Positions 46,577-55,967 are shown, counted from the first letter of the stretch. The stretch: 64,000 bases of DNA from Alteromonas confluentis (GCF_001757105.1 NZ_MDHN01000029.1:248001-312000); one strand, 5' to 3'. The notes: a model not told the origin generated them from the letters alone. Numbers and translations are program-made.

Positions 46577-47554
46577 TTAGCCTCCTTTTACTGTTTGATT
46601 GATTTCGCCGAACAGTGGCTGGTCCTGCTTGTCGCGGCACACCATGTGTACCGTTTCGCCGTCGCTTAAAAACGGGGTTTGCGGCTTGCCCTGAATGATC
46701 AGTTCTTTTGCGCGCAGCTCGGCGATACAAGCCTGACCGGCTTCCGGCTTTGCGTTTGAAACCGTACCGGAGCCAAACACCGTGCCGGCTTTAATAGGAC
46801 GGGTTGTGGCGGCGTGGGCAATGAGCTCGTGAAAGCCAAAATGCATTTCACTGCCCGACGGACTGCCAAACCATTCGCCGTTGCGGGTGATATTGAGGGT
46901 TAAATGGATTCTGCCGTCTGCCCAGCTGTCACCAAACTCATCCGGCGTTACCGCGAACGGCGCAAAAGCGGTTTCACCTTTTGCCTGCACAAAACCGAAT
47001 CCTGTTTTCATTTCACGAGGCGCGAGGCCGCGATAGCTGATGTCATTCAGTTGCACCACCAGTTTGATGGCCTGCATGGCCTCGTCGGGCGTAGCACCCA
47101 CAGGCACATCCGTGGTCAGAACACCGAACTCGCCTTCGAAATCTACGCCATGAGCCGGGTTATATAGTGCGATGGTGTCGTTGCATCCGGTGAAGGCATC
47201 GCCGGCCCCCTGATAAATCAGCGGATATTTGTCGGCGTCTTCGATGGGGTCGAGATTAAACGCCTTTTGCATCAGATGGCCGTGATTCATAAACAATGAA
47301 CCATCCAGCCACTGATACGTGCGGGGTAAAGGCGCCAAGAAACGGGCACCGGCAACCGGCTCGGCCTGTTCACAGGTGCCATTGTTCAGTGCGCTGCTGA
47401 TATCCTGAAGTACCGGAAGCACACTTTGCCAGTCAGCCAGACACGCGGCCATGGTGCCAGCAGAACCGTGTACACGACACATTTGCGAAGTATCTTTTGA
47501 GATAACAACCAGTTGGCCGTCCGGACTACCGTTATCGATTGAGGCTAGTTTCAT
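46577..47554 (-). CDS. Fumarylacetoacetate hydrolase family protein
   Basis: The 325-residue FAH-family enzyme acts on acylpyruvates or related 2-oxo acids. The metal-binding site shows in VDFEGEFGVLTTD (E-x-E) and VVQLNDISYR, and the GSGTVSNAK segment near the C terminus is characteristic. An N-terminal FAA_hydro_N_2-type domain precedes the catalytic core (from about residue 85). It would hydrolyse, hydrate or decarboxylate the chain left after the C-C hydrolase step. It is the first gene of the operon and starts 158 bp from the divergent LysR gene. Confidence 0.9.
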   Translation of the reverse strand: MKLASIDNGSPDGQLVVISKDTSQMCRVHGSAGTMAACLADWQSVLPVLQDISSALNNGTCEQAEPVAGARFLAPLPRTYQWLDGSLFMNHGHLMQKAFNLDPIEDADKYPLIYQGAGDAFTGCNDTIALYNPAHGVDFEGEFGVLTTDVPVGATPDEAMQAIKLVVQLNDISYRGLAPREMKTGFGFVQAKGETAFAPFAVTPDEFGDSWADGRIHLTLNITRNGEWFGSPSGSEMHFGFHELIAHAATTRPIKAGTVFGSGTVSNAKPEAGQACIAELRAKELIIQGKPQTPFLSDGETVHMVCRDKQDQPLFGEINQTVKGG

Positions 47555-47671
47555 CGCCGCTCCACAAACCGAACAGAAATTCGATTTTTATTGTTAAAAA
47601 TATTTAAATTAATGGAGAAACAATGTTAAATGGGCGCTGACCAAACAAAAAATTGAATGTATAGATGGTTT

Positions 47672-47694
47672 GCATCAATTTCATAGATACCTAA
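47672..47694 (-). promoter_or_regulatory. NodD-type LysR box before ring-cleavage operon
   Basis: On the plus strand this reads GCATCAA-N7-GATACCTAA and contains the nod-box-like ATC-N9-GAT. An ATT-N9-GAT half-site precedes it at 47652-47666. It lies 18 bp before the LysR start codon and 118 bp from the divergent operon. The same sequence precedes the TBDR gene at 58865. Confidence 0.7.
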
Positions 47695-47712
47695 ACAGGT
47701 AACGAGGGCGTT

Positions 47713-48624
47713 ATGCGGTTTGAACAGCTGGATCTGAATTTATTGGTAGCATTAGACATACTGCTGGAAGAACAAAATATCACCAGAACAGCCGACAAGC
47801 TGCACCTGTCACAGTCGGCCACCAGCAGTATTTTATCGCGGTTGCGGCATTATTTTGATGATGATTTGCTGGTGCAGATAGGCCGTAAAATGCAGCCCAC
47901 GCCTTACGCCCTGGAACTGCAGGAACCGGTAAGAGAAATGCTGAATATTGTGCGCGGCTCGATTACTAATAAACGTAAACTGGAGCCCGCCACCAGCCAG
48001 CGGCATTTCCGCATTGTTGCGTCAGATTATATTATTCAGGTGTTCCTTGCCGGTGTACTAGCGAAAGTTCAGAAACAGGCGCCAGGCATGACTTTCGAAT
48101 TTCTTTCCCCCTTTACCGTTGAAGTAGAAACCATGGTGAAAAGCGGCATTGATATTGTGATTGCGCCGGAAAGTGAAACCGTAGACGGATATCCTCACGC
48201 TTTTTTCTCCACCGATGAACTGGCCTGCATTGCCTGTAAAGACAACCCGGACACACAGGGTGGCCTGACGCCTGAAATTTTCTCATCGCTGGGGCACGCC
48301 TCAGTGGGTTTTGGCCGCGTAAGTTTATTAAGCATTGAGCAATGGCTGATTAACGAGCGCAACATCGAACGCAAAGTCGAAGTGATCACCAACGACTTTA
48401 CCTCACTGTGCACTACTGTGGTCAGCACCGGCAGACTGGCCATTATTCCCCGCCGTTTTGCTGAACTCATGGCCACCTTCATGCCCATCGACATTTTATC
48501 CATGCCCTTTGATTTTCCCGACCTGCGGGAAGCCATGATGTGGCACCCTACCGTAGACAGCGACCCTATTCACCGCTGGCTGCGCACACTGATTTTAGAA
48601 GAAGCGGCCATGGTGAGTAGTTGA
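47713..48624 (+). CDS. NodD/NahR-type LysR regulator of ring-cleavage operon
   Basis: The 303-residue protein has the NodD/NahR/LinR-style N terminus (MRFEQLDLNLLVALDILLEE) with HTH at about residues 22-42 (SQSATSSILSRLRHYFDDD). Members of this class sense flavonoids or aromatic acids. It is divergent from the six-gene catabolic operon, and a NodD-type box sits in the gap, so I infer it activates that operon and also the TBDR gene at 58865. In the naringenin-degrading cluster of Herbaspirillum the LysR regulator FdeR has the same placement, as I recall it. Confidence 0.87.
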   Translation: MRFEQLDLNLLVALDILLEEQNITRTADKLHLSQSATSSILSRLRHYFDDDLLVQIGRKMQPTPYALELQEPVREMLNIVRGSITNKRKLEPATSQRHFRIVASDYIIQVFLAGVLAKVQKQAPGMTFEFLSPFTVEVETMVKSGIDIVIAPESETVDGYPHAFFSTDELACIACKDNPDTQGGLTPEIFSSLGHASVGFGRVSLLSIEQWLINERNIERKVEVITNDFTSLCTTVVSTGRLAIIPRRFAELMATFMPIDILSMPFDFPDLREAMMWHPTVDSDPIHRWLRTLILEEAAMVSS

Positions 48625-48627
48625 TGT

Positions 48628-48651
48628 TGTGAGGTGATATATCACCTCACA
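48628..48651. terminator. Perfect 24-bp palindrome between convergent genes
   Basis: TGTGAGGTGATA pairs exactly with TATCACCTCACA with no loop. It lies between the LysR stop and the SMR transporter stop and probably terminates both. As RNA a tetraloop would form from the centre. Confidence 0.7.
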
Positions 48652-48655
48652 TTTC

Positions 48656-48970
48656 TCATCCTACTTTCAGCAGCACCACACCGGATATAATCAAAAATAC
48701 GCCGATGTAGCGCAGCAGTGATGTAGGGTCGCCAAAAGCAAAAACGCCCACCAGAAATGTACCGGCAGCGCCTATGCCGGTCCATACGGCATACGCGGTG
48801 CCCAGAGGAATATCCCTTTGTGCCAGATACAGTAAAAAGCCGCTGACACCCATAAATGCAATCGCCATGGCGATGCCACCCCATTTGTACTGGCCGCTTT
48901 GAGATAACTTCAGGCCCAGAGGCCAGCCAATTTCGGTTAACCCTGCCAGTACCAGATAAACCCAACTCAT
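48656..48970 (-). CDS. SMR family guanidinium exporter (SugE/Gdx type)
   Basis: The 104-residue, four-helix protein starts at ATG 48970 (MSWVYLVLAGLTEIGWPLG), after GAGGAAAA. The essential E13 and the Gdx-type W16 are present, and GTAYAVWTGIGAAG matches the SugE signature. Close relatives export guanidinium or quaternary ammonium compounds by proton exchange as dimers. It is single, whereas some SMRs are paired. A divergent LysR gene (49059) may control it. The flanking intergenic DNA lacks a recognisable guanidine riboswitch. Confidence 0.85.
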   Translation of the reverse strand: MSWVYLVLAGLTEIGWPLGLKLSQSGQYKWGGIAMAIAFMGVSGFLLYLAQRDIPLGTAYAVWTGIGAAGTFLVGVFAFGDPTSLLRYIGVFLIISGVVLLKVG

Positions 48971-49058
48971 CGTTTTCCTCATTACATGATGAACTATTGG
49001 GCGGCATACTATCTTTATTTATAATGCAGACCAGTTAGCAACTATCACTTTTACTGAT

Positions 49059-49946
49059 ATGTTAAATCTTGAGTATATTCGCATGTTCGTTATCGCCGCA
49101 GAACAAGGTTCGTTTTCTGCCTGCGCCCGCAAGACAGGGAAAGTGCAGTCGGCAGTGAGTCAGGCAATCAACAATCTTGAAATTGACTTAGGCGTAACAT
49201 TGTTCGACCGCACATCCAGACAACCTGTCCTCACAGAAGCAGGAACACGCTTACTGAAAATGGCCCAGGGTCTGTTAGTGCAAGCCGATGAGTTGTCGAA
49301 AACAGCCGCGGCAATTAGTCAGTCTCAGGAAACGCGGCTGAGTATCGCTATAGACGACGGCATGCTGACACCTGCCATTTATGCGCTCATTGCCAGACTC
49401 GAAAGCCGGTTCTCTACACTGGAATTGGACTTCGCCACTCTTCCTTCTCACGATATCGCTCTCGCGGTTGAAAGCGGTAACATTGACTTGGGTCTCATGT
49501 TTTCGGAAATTGAATCCATGAAAACCACAGACTTCTTCTTCGTTGCCAACGTACCTTTTGTCGCGGTGTGCCATCCGTCACACCCCCTCGCAGATGCCAG
49601 CAAGATATCTTCAACGGCGCTGCTACAGCACAAACAGATAGCCGTTCGCGGCAGCGCAAAACGTGAATCTCAATTCTTAATCAGCATGGCATCTAACGTG
49701 TGGTGGTGTTCAGGCTACCAGCACGCACTGTCATTACTTCTGCAAGGAATTGGCTGGGCATACCTGCCAGCATTTATGGCAGAGGATGCGCTAAAAACCG
49801 GCAAACTTACGCAAATGGACATGGTTTTTGATCATAAAACCTGGAGCGTACCGGTAGACATCATCACGCCACGAGGCCGCCAGCACGGCCCCGTAGTGCA
49901 ATGGTTTAGCAATGAGTTGAAGAAGACGCTGGCAACGGAGTTTTAA
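49059..49946 (+). CDS. LysR family transcriptional regulator
   Basis: The 295-residue protein has its HTH at about residues 16-60 (FSACARKTGKVQSAVSQAIN, DLGVTLFDRTSRQPVLTEAG) and an effector domain. It is divergent from the SMR exporter gene with an 88-bp gap, so the exporter is the likeliest target. It may also be free-standing. The effector is unknown. Confidence 0.85.
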   Translation: MLNLEYIRMFVIAAEQGSFSACARKTGKVQSAVSQAINNLEIDLGVTLFDRTSRQPVLTEAGTRLLKMAQGLLVQADELSKTAAAISQSQETRLSIAIDDGMLTPAIYALIARLESRFSTLELDFATLPSHDIALAVESGNIDLGLMFSEIESMKTTDFFFVANVPFVAVCHPSHPLADASKISSTALLQHKQIAVRGSAKRESQFLISMASNVWWCSGYQHALSLLLQGIGWAYLPAFMAEDALKTGKLTQMDMVFDHKTWSVPVDIITPRGRQHGPVVQWFSNELKKTLATEF

Positions 49947-49980
49947 TGTGCCTGGTGGCGGAAGAAAAACCGCGGGTTCC

Positions 49981-50817
49981 TTATTTTCCTAACGCCCCCA
50001 GATGCGTTCCCCAATTCACCTTATCGTTGTGTGAATGTGTAAAGCCAATTTGGCGTTCGTACTCCACGCATGCCTTACTTCTGAAGGCGGTGATATACGT
50101 TCTGCGCCAGCTCGATTCCGAGCGATTTCCACCAGAGCCATGTAAGATAAGTTCATTGTGTACCGTGATATCGCCTCTGTTTAACGGCAACTCAATAAGT
50201 GCTTCGCCATCTAAGAGTTCCACACCGAGAATATGTGAGCTGTCTCGGTCTGCGGATGACTTACCATGCACGGGTTTGTGTACCCTTAGTCCTTTTTTGT
50301 GCGAACCGGGGATCACATACAAGCAGCCATTTTCAGAGTTAGCATCATCTACGGCCAACGAACAGGTCGCTGTGATGGTGTCTGGCGTGCCAGTGGGCCA
50401 ATAGCCGAGATCCTGATGCAGTGTGAACTTTGCATCGGGTCGGTTTGGTCTTTTAGCAAGAAATTGATCATAATCGAGTGTGGCATCGTCACCAATTAGC
50501 TGGCGAGAAATAGAAGCGCTGAGTTTCTCGTAGATGTTGTTTGCTACATCCGGTTTGTATTTACGTGGAAGCATGGCGTTAACCAGCGCAAAATCTTCAA
50601 ATTTACGATCGTAAGGGCCGCTCATGTCACAAAAATCGCGCCCCATTCCGGGCACCTTTCCAGTTATGAAATACTCAAAATCCCGTTCGATTCCCTCTAT
50701 TTCCGCATCAGTGAGCACGTTTCTAAGCGTGATATAGCCATTTTTTTCATAGGCGAGTTTCTCTTCGGAAGAAACAATATAGTCGTCGCCGCAACGGCCA
50801 AGCTGTTCGTCGTTCAT
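49981..50817 (-). CDS. Phytanoyl-CoA dioxygenase (PhyH) family protein
   Basis: The 278-residue non-haem Fe(II)/2-oxoglutarate oxygenase starts at ATG 50817 after GAGG. The iron-binding HxD appears in TLHQDLGYWPTG and the distal His in NELILHGSGGN, with a 2-oxoglutarate-binding Arg nearby (SWRRTYIT). Family members hydroxylate varied small molecules, including phytanoyl-CoA, ectoine and natural products. Its place in the polyphenol island, behind an AraC regulator gene, suggests an inducible catabolic or modifying step. The substrate is unknown. Confidence 0.85.
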   Translation of the reverse strand: MNDEQLGRCGDDYIVSSEEKLAYEKNGYITLRNVLTDAEIEGIERDFEYFITGKVPGMGRDFCDMSGPYDRKFEDFALVNAMLPRKYKPDVANNIYEKLSASISRQLIGDDATLDYDQFLAKRPNRPDAKFTLHQDLGYWPTGTPDTITATCSLAVDDANSENGCLYVIPGSHKKGLRVHKPVHGKSSADRDSSHILGVELLDGEALIELPLNRGDITVHNELILHGSGGNRSESSWRRTYITAFRSKACVEYERQIGFTHSHNDKVNWGTHLGALGK

Positions 50818-50914
50818 GTTACCCATCCTCTTTGTTTGATGGGAGCGAATATACAAGCCACTGAACAAAGGAAATATAAGAATATTATCTATTTGTTAAC
50901 AGTTTTTTGCAGCA

Positions 50915-51796
50915 CTATTGGCCAAGGTCCAGCGAACGATATTCTGTTGGTTTCATGCCCTTCATTTCCTTGAAGTGATTCACAAAGTGAGAGGAGTGCT
51001 GGTACCCGCATTCATTGGCAATCAATGTTACCGGAAAGCTTGTGCCCGACAGCATCTTACCGGCTTCATTAATTCGAATAAGCTTTACCATGGAAGAAAA
51101 CGTGCGCCCCGTCGCTGATTTGTAAAAACGACTGAATGCGGAGGGTGTCATTCCCACCAATTCGGCAACGTCGCTCTGCTGTATTTCCTGCCCGTAATGC
51201 TTGTGAAGATAAAGGTGCACTTTATTCAGTGTATTGATGGATGTTTGGCTTACATCGTTGTCGTGGAAAAAGTCGGGAGTAGCTAACGTGCGAGCGCTAA
51301 GGCGGCTAAGGGTATTTAACAGGTTTATTAATAAGCTGTATTTTTCAAACCCGGTTGCTTGCTCTATCGCAAGCAGATGCGTGTAAATATGTTCCGGAAC
51401 CGGTGCAAACTGTAGCCCACAGGTAGCGTTTCTGAGCATTTTTGCAATGGCTTTGAATTCGGCCATTTTCTCCATAATAGCCGGCAACAATTGCCCGTCG
51501 AACTGAATGGTGAACCACTCTGCTACATCTTCAGAATGTAACAGGTTATTTTGCCAGCAATGCGGCAAGTCGGGGCCGCAAAGCACTAAATCATTCGCCT
51601 GGTAATCCTCAATACTGTCACCAACAAATCGCAGCCCCGAACTACGCACTATCCATGTCAGTTCAAATTGCGGATGGAAATGAAGCGAATGATCCTCCTT
51701 AAAGTCGTTGGCACGACGCCGCATACAACGGAAAGAAGAATGCGCTTCAAAATCAACTAACTCGAATTGAGGCATATCTGATATCTCAGAGATCAA
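50915..51796 (-). CDS. AraC family transcriptional regulator
   Basis: The 293-residue protein has an N-terminal cupin-like effector domain (HSLHFHPQFELTWIVRSSGL at about residue 35) and a C-terminal double HTH (IQQSDVAELVGMTPSAFSRF, LIANECGYQHSSHFVNHFKE). It lies 97 bp upstream of the PhyH gene on the same strand and may regulate it. The upstream region has repeated ACGTTA/ACGTAA elements at about 51808-51830 that could be its sites. Confidence 0.88.
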   Translation of the reverse strand: MISEISDMPQFELVDFEAHSSFRCMRRRANDFKEDHSLHFHPQFELTWIVRSSGLRFVGDSIEDYQANDLVLCGPDLPHCWQNNLLHSEDVAEWFTIQFDGQLLPAIMEKMAEFKAIAKMLRNATCGLQFAPVPEHIYTHLLAIEQATGFEKYSLLINLLNTLSRLSARTLATPDFFHDNDVSQTSINTLNKVHLYLHKHYGQEIQQSDVAELVGMTPSAFSRFYKSATGRTFSSMVKLIRINEAGKMLSGTSFPVTLIANECGYQHSSHFVNHFKEMKGMKPTEYRSLDLGQ

Positions 51797-51870
51797 TGTG
51801 TAACTTTACGTTAACAAAATACGTAACGTTCAGCGACTGCTCTTGTTATACGCTCACGTTGTTTATATCT

Positions 51871-52518
51871 CTAGCTCACCACCAACCCAAGAGGACTGAG
51901 CAATGATTCCTGTTGCCAGTCGCAAATTTTTACGCCGGTTAAATCCATTCTGCGGATGTCGAGACCATGTAAATCCACATGGCGGAGATCACAGTTTTTC
52001 AGACTGAATGTGCCCCAGCTGTCTGAAGAAAAATCTCCACGACTGAGGTCTGCACCATCCATACTCACGCCGCTGAGATTCGCGCCGCGCCAGATGTTTT
52101 CTGATAATTCGCACTTCTCGAAAAGCTGCCCTTCGAAGTCAACATAACTTAAGTTACAGCCGGTGATAAATACTGAACAAAAGTAAGATTTTGTGGTGAT
52201 GAAGTTAGCGAAAGACGCTTGCCTGAAATCAGCGCCTTTTAAATCACAGTCTCTGAATTCAGCGCCGAATCCGTCGGCGCCACGGAAGCTGGCCAGTGCC
52301 AGACGACAATTACGAAAGCTGGTATCGCGAATATCAGCAAATGAAAAGCTGCAACCTTTGTCGCCGTCGGAGGTAGTAAAGGCACAACCGGAGAATTCTG
52401 CGCCTGATAGTTTTGCCCGGGTAAAGTCACAATCGATAAACCGGCAATTCTCAAATTTTACGGCTTCGAGGTCTTCATCAAAATGTTTTCCCTCAAACTG
52501 CTCGCCCTGGTAATGCAT
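51871..52518 (-). CDS. Pentapeptide-repeat protein
   Basis: The 215-residue protein is made largely of A(D/N)LXX-type pentapeptides (FTRAKLSGAEFSGCAFTTSD, LKGADFRQASFANF, ADLSRGDFSSDSW, RHVDLHGLDIRRMDLTGVKI), which fold as a right-handed quadrilateral beta-helix. The length and lack of a signal peptide fit cytosolic members such as Qnr/MfpA-like DNA mimics, though most have no known role. It stands alone, 111 bp upstream of where the AraC gene ends. No specific function is assigned. Confidence 0.85.
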   Translation of the reverse strand: MHYQGEQFEGKHFDEDLEAVKFENCRFIDCDFTRAKLSGAEFSGCAFTTSDGDKGCSFSFADIRDTSFRNCRLALASFRGADGFGAEFRDCDLKGADFRQASFANFITTKSYFCSVFITGCNLSYVDFEGQLFEKCELSENIWRGANLSGVSMDGADLSRGDFSSDSWGTFSLKNCDLRHVDLHGLDIRRMDLTGVKICDWQQESLLSPLGLVVS

Positions 52519-52669
52519 AGTGGAATTCCATGGATAATGCTTTGCTATTTAACGAATGCCCATCTGGGACGCGGAAGCTGCAAAGATTCAGATAACATTG
52601 GGCTAATAACATAGATGAACTAAAAGAATGTCAATAATAGGTTGTTAGTTAGCGAATTAAAAAGCGCAT

Positions 52670-52704
52670 AAAAAAACCGCACCTGCTCAACTATCAGGTG
52701 CGGC
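52670..52704 (-). terminator. Intrinsic terminator after TBDR gene
   Basis: On the minus strand the arms CCGCACCTG and CAGGTGCGG close over 9 nt and are followed by a run of seven T. It ends the TBDR transcript. Confidence 0.88.
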
Positions 52705-52726
52705 TTCACTTTTGTTACTGCTTCAA

Positions 52727-55700
52727 TTAGAAGCTATAACGGGCACTCAGTACAAAACGTCTATCCAGTTCCTGAACAAAGAACGTGTTGTTTTGTGTAC
52801 GGCCATACTGACGCTGACCTTCTTCCAGTAAGTTGATGACATCAAGGCTCATGGTGAAATCTTCAGTGAAGTCATAGCTTACGTTTAAGTCTAACTGCTT
52901 GTATTCATCAATGAACAGCGGGTTACGCTGAGATGATACCGAGCGGTTAACTTCAGCCAGGAACGCATCACGCCAGTTGTAAGCAACACGCGTAGACAGA
53001 CCATTCTTCTCGTAAATTAAAACGAGGTTAGCACTGTCACTCAAGCCTTCCAGAGCGAACTGCTCGATAGCCGGGCTAGCGCCCACATCGTAACCGATAT
53101 CACCGTCTACGATTGTGAAGTTAGCCTGGTAACCGAAACCACTGTCACCAAAGAAGTGCTGCCATGCGAACTCGTAACCAGAAATACGGGCACTCTGGTT
53201 GTTCACAGGTTGAGTAACCTCAAACTGCATTTCTGGGTCGCCGGCTTGTGGCTCAACGTTGTTTGACGCAAATACCGCATCAGCAAACGCCTGACCTTCT
53301 TCAAACTCACTCGCACCGCCAGGGAAGTTTTCTGGGTTAGTCAGCAGTGCTGTCATTGTGAAGAAGTTACGCTCTGTTACTTCCACACCACGGGCTTCGA
53401 GTTCAGCAATCGCTTCAGCAGATACGGTACCTGGTGCACCTGAAGTTGCATCAAGTAACCCGAACAGACCTTGAGAAACCTGTTGCGTACCCACGAAGTT
53501 GTCTACGTCTTTACGGTAGTAACCGATAGATACCATAGACGCATCACCGTAGTAATACTCTAACGACAGGTCGAAGTTGTTTGACTCCAACGGGTCAAGA
53601 CCAGCGTTACCGCGGCTACCAGAACCTTGTCCGCCCAGGTAGGTAGGACGACCCGGTGCACCCACTGTAGTAGCGGTGTACATCTGATTATAGGCTGGAC
53701 GCGCCAGTGTCATGCTGTAAGAAGCACGGGCTTTCAGATCGTCAGTCAGGTTAATTGAGAAATCGATATTCGGCAGGAACGCTTCATAAGAGTGTTTCTG
53801 TGACAGCGCTTCTGTGTCGTCACCCAGTACCATACGGAAATCGTTATCTGATACCCAGTTGATTTGCAGCGGTACAGTTTGTAAAGAAATAGACTCTACA
53901 TCTGTTTTTTCATAACGCGCACCTACAACTAAGTTGGTTTCAAAACCACCCAGTTCACCGTCCATTGACGCCATCGCGTAAAGAGACAAAATATCTTCTT
54001 TTACGGTGTTATCAGCAGAAGAAATCGCGTTGAAGGTATCCAGTGTGTAACCGTACATTGGTGCAATAACATCAACCAATTCAATGGCATTACCTTTGAA
54101 CGAGACACTACCTAACGGAATGGTTGTTGAACCCGCAGGAACAGCAATCGCATCTGCGCCCGGTACACCGGTAATGGCAGTGTCTTCAAACGCACAAGCG
54201 GTACAAGTCACTTCCAACAGACCTTCAGGAATGTTGCCAACATCAGCTACACCCCAGCCACCCAGTTGCGCTTCAGATTCGTAACGGTTTTGGTTCATTT
54301 CAGTAGAGATGTATCCCATACCGAAATCAATTTTCACGTCTGCGCCCTGGTCCCAAGTACCATCAAAGCGGAACTGATCAACAGTTTGCTTCTGGTTAGA
54401 TTCAATAGCACGAGCAACCTGAGGACCTACGTCCGGCATATCAAAGATACCGTTGTTGTTACCTTTGATAGAATCGTCAACCACAATGCTTACTTGCGGG
54501 AAGCCAGAGGACAGGTCAACCGTCTGCCAACCTGCTGTCGCACCGGCCACGTTCATACGAATAACGTTTTTGCCAGATGGACCATCGCCACCACTTTTCG
54601 CTTCTGATGAAGCAACGTCGAAACGCAGGTTCAGTTCATCAGATACCCACCAATTAGCATTGAAGCCAAAAGAGTGCATCTCATCTTTCGCTGCCAGCGC
54701 CAGGTTTTGGAAGAAGAAGTCTTTACCGCCGTCGATGTCTTCGCTGAAACGAATAGGTGTGGCAACAATGGGGTTACCGTCAAATTCCATGTCAGTGAAC
54801 TGACGAGCAAACCAAACACCGTCGGTAATCGACGTGGATTCCATGGTGTTGCTGGCGTAAGTTGCATCTGCGGTGAGTGTTAACGTTTCAGAAGGCGCGT
54901 ATTGTAACGTAATCATACCGTTCAAACGCTCACGGCTGTCTTCGTTTATGCCATAACCCACGTTAGGCGGCATCGCAACCAGTTGGCCTTCTTCAGGAGC
55001 GTTGGTTACAGTTGCACCGTCTACCAGACCAAATGTACCTGGCGAAGTGGAATCCCAGTTAAACAGCTGGAACTGTGATTGGTTCATTACGCGGCTACCA
55101 GAGTTACGCTCTTGGTAAGAACCGAATACTGCAACACCAAAAGTATTGTCGTCGTTAGACCAGTTACCCATACCGCTCAGTTCCGGCGTTACGCCTTCAC
55201 CACTTTCGTCTTTCATCGCTTTCGCGCCAAAGGACATGCGGTTTTCGCCCTGAGACAATGGTTTGATGGTGTTAATGTTGATAGTTGCACCGATACCACC
55301 TGACGGTACGGCTGCACGACCAGTTTTGTATACTTCAATACCACTTACGCCTTCAGAGGCAAGGTTAGAGAAGTCGAATGAACGGGTAGAACCGGAAGCA
55401 CCCTGGTCGTCGGAGTTACCGGTGATAGATGCAACGTTTGCCGCAGGCATCTGACGGCCATTCAACGTGATCAGGTTAAAGTTACCACCAAAACCACGTA
55501 CGGTGACTTCAGAACCCTCACCGTTAACACGGTTAATAGATACACCAGTAATACGTTGCAGTGATTCTGCCAGGTTTGTATCTGGGAACTTACCCATGTC
55601 TTCTGCCGAGATGGCATCGACAACACCTGATGACTGACGCTTAACATTCATTGACTGTGATAAGGAACCGCGCACGCCCCTTACTTCGATTTGTTCCATT

Positions 55701-55792
55701 TCTTCTGGTGCTTGCTGTGCATACGCTTGAGAAGCAACGGCAACGCCCAGTGTGCCCGCTACTGCATATGCAAGTTTTGTTTTTTTAAACAT
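52727..55792 (-). CDS. TonB-dependent receptor, carbohydrate-like type
   Basis: The 1,021-residue receptor has a signal peptide (MFKKTKLAYAVAGTLGVAVA, ending AYAQ), a TonB box-like MEQIEVRGVRGSLSQSM, and plug motifs MGKFPDTNLAESLQRITGV and SEVTVRGFGGNF. The terminal strand is RFVLSARYSF. GGAAACC precedes the ATG. The subfamily is that of oligosaccharide receptors in Caulobacter and Alteromonas. A LysR-type box like those before the gallate operon lies 175 bp upstream, so the ligand may be a glycosylated polyphenol; that is inference. Confidence 0.93.
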   Translation of the reverse strand: MFKKTKLAYAVAGTLGVAVASQAYAQQAPEEMEQIEVRGVRGSLSQSMNVKRQSSGVVDAISAEDMGKFPDTNLAESLQRITGVSINRVNGEGSEVTVRGFGGNFNLITLNGRQMPAANVASITGNSDDQGASGSTRSFDFSNLASEGVSGIEVYKTGRAAVPSGGIGATININTIKPLSQGENRMSFGAKAMKDESGEGVTPELSGMGNWSNDDNTFGVAVFGSYQERNSGSRVMNQSQFQLFNWDSTSPGTFGLVDGATVTNAPEEGQLVAMPPNVGYGINEDSRERLNGMITLQYAPSETLTLTADATYASNTMESTSITDGVWFARQFTDMEFDGNPIVATPIRFSEDIDGGKDFFFQNLALAAKDEMHSFGFNANWWVSDELNLRFDVASSEAKSGGDGPSGKNVIRMNVAGATAGWQTVDLSSGFPQVSIVVDDSIKGNNNGIFDMPDVGPQVARAIESNQKQTVDQFRFDGTWDQGADVKIDFGMGYISTEMNQNRYESEAQLGGWGVADVGNIPEGLLEVTCTACAFEDTAITGVPGADAIAVPAGSTTIPLGSVSFKGNAIELVDVIAPMYGYTLDTFNAISSADNTVKEDILSLYAMASMDGELGGFETNLVVGARYEKTDVESISLQTVPLQINWVSDNDFRMVLGDDTEALSQKHSYEAFLPNIDFSINLTDDLKARASYSMTLARPAYNQMYTATTVGAPGRPTYLGGQGSGSRGNAGLDPLESNNFDLSLEYYYGDASMVSIGYYRKDVDNFVGTQQVSQGLFGLLDATSGAPGTVSAEAIAELEARGVEVTERNFFTMTALLTNPENFPGGASEFEEGQAFADAVFASNNVEPQAGDPEMQFEVTQPVNNQSARISGYEFAWQHFFGDSGFGYQANFTIVDGDIGYDVGASPAIEQFALEGLSDSANLVLIYEKNGLSTRVAYNWRDAFLAEVNRSVSSQRNPLFIDEYKQLDLNVSYDFTEDFTMSLDVINLLEEGQRQYGRTQNNTFFVQELDRRFVLSARYSF

Positions 55793-55967
55793 ATCTTGGT
55801 TTCCAAAAAGAATTAACTAACACAGTTGAAATGTGTGTCCCTTATTAAGCGCCCTTTGACACCGATGTCATCAATATTTGATTATTGGCCGCTATACCCA
55901 TCACACATTTCGCTTCACGCTGAAATTTCCCTTAATCGCAGCGATTGTTACATTTAACCCCCATTGA

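Noticed and set aside
48642..49007. 121-codon frame overlapping the SMR exporter gene
   Set aside because: It lies out of frame with the exporter, which has four clear helices, the essential Glu and its own ribosome site.
48971..49058. Guanidine riboswitch before the SMR exporter gene
   Set aside because: I looked for paired ACGR-loop hairpins and found none in this 88-bp gap.
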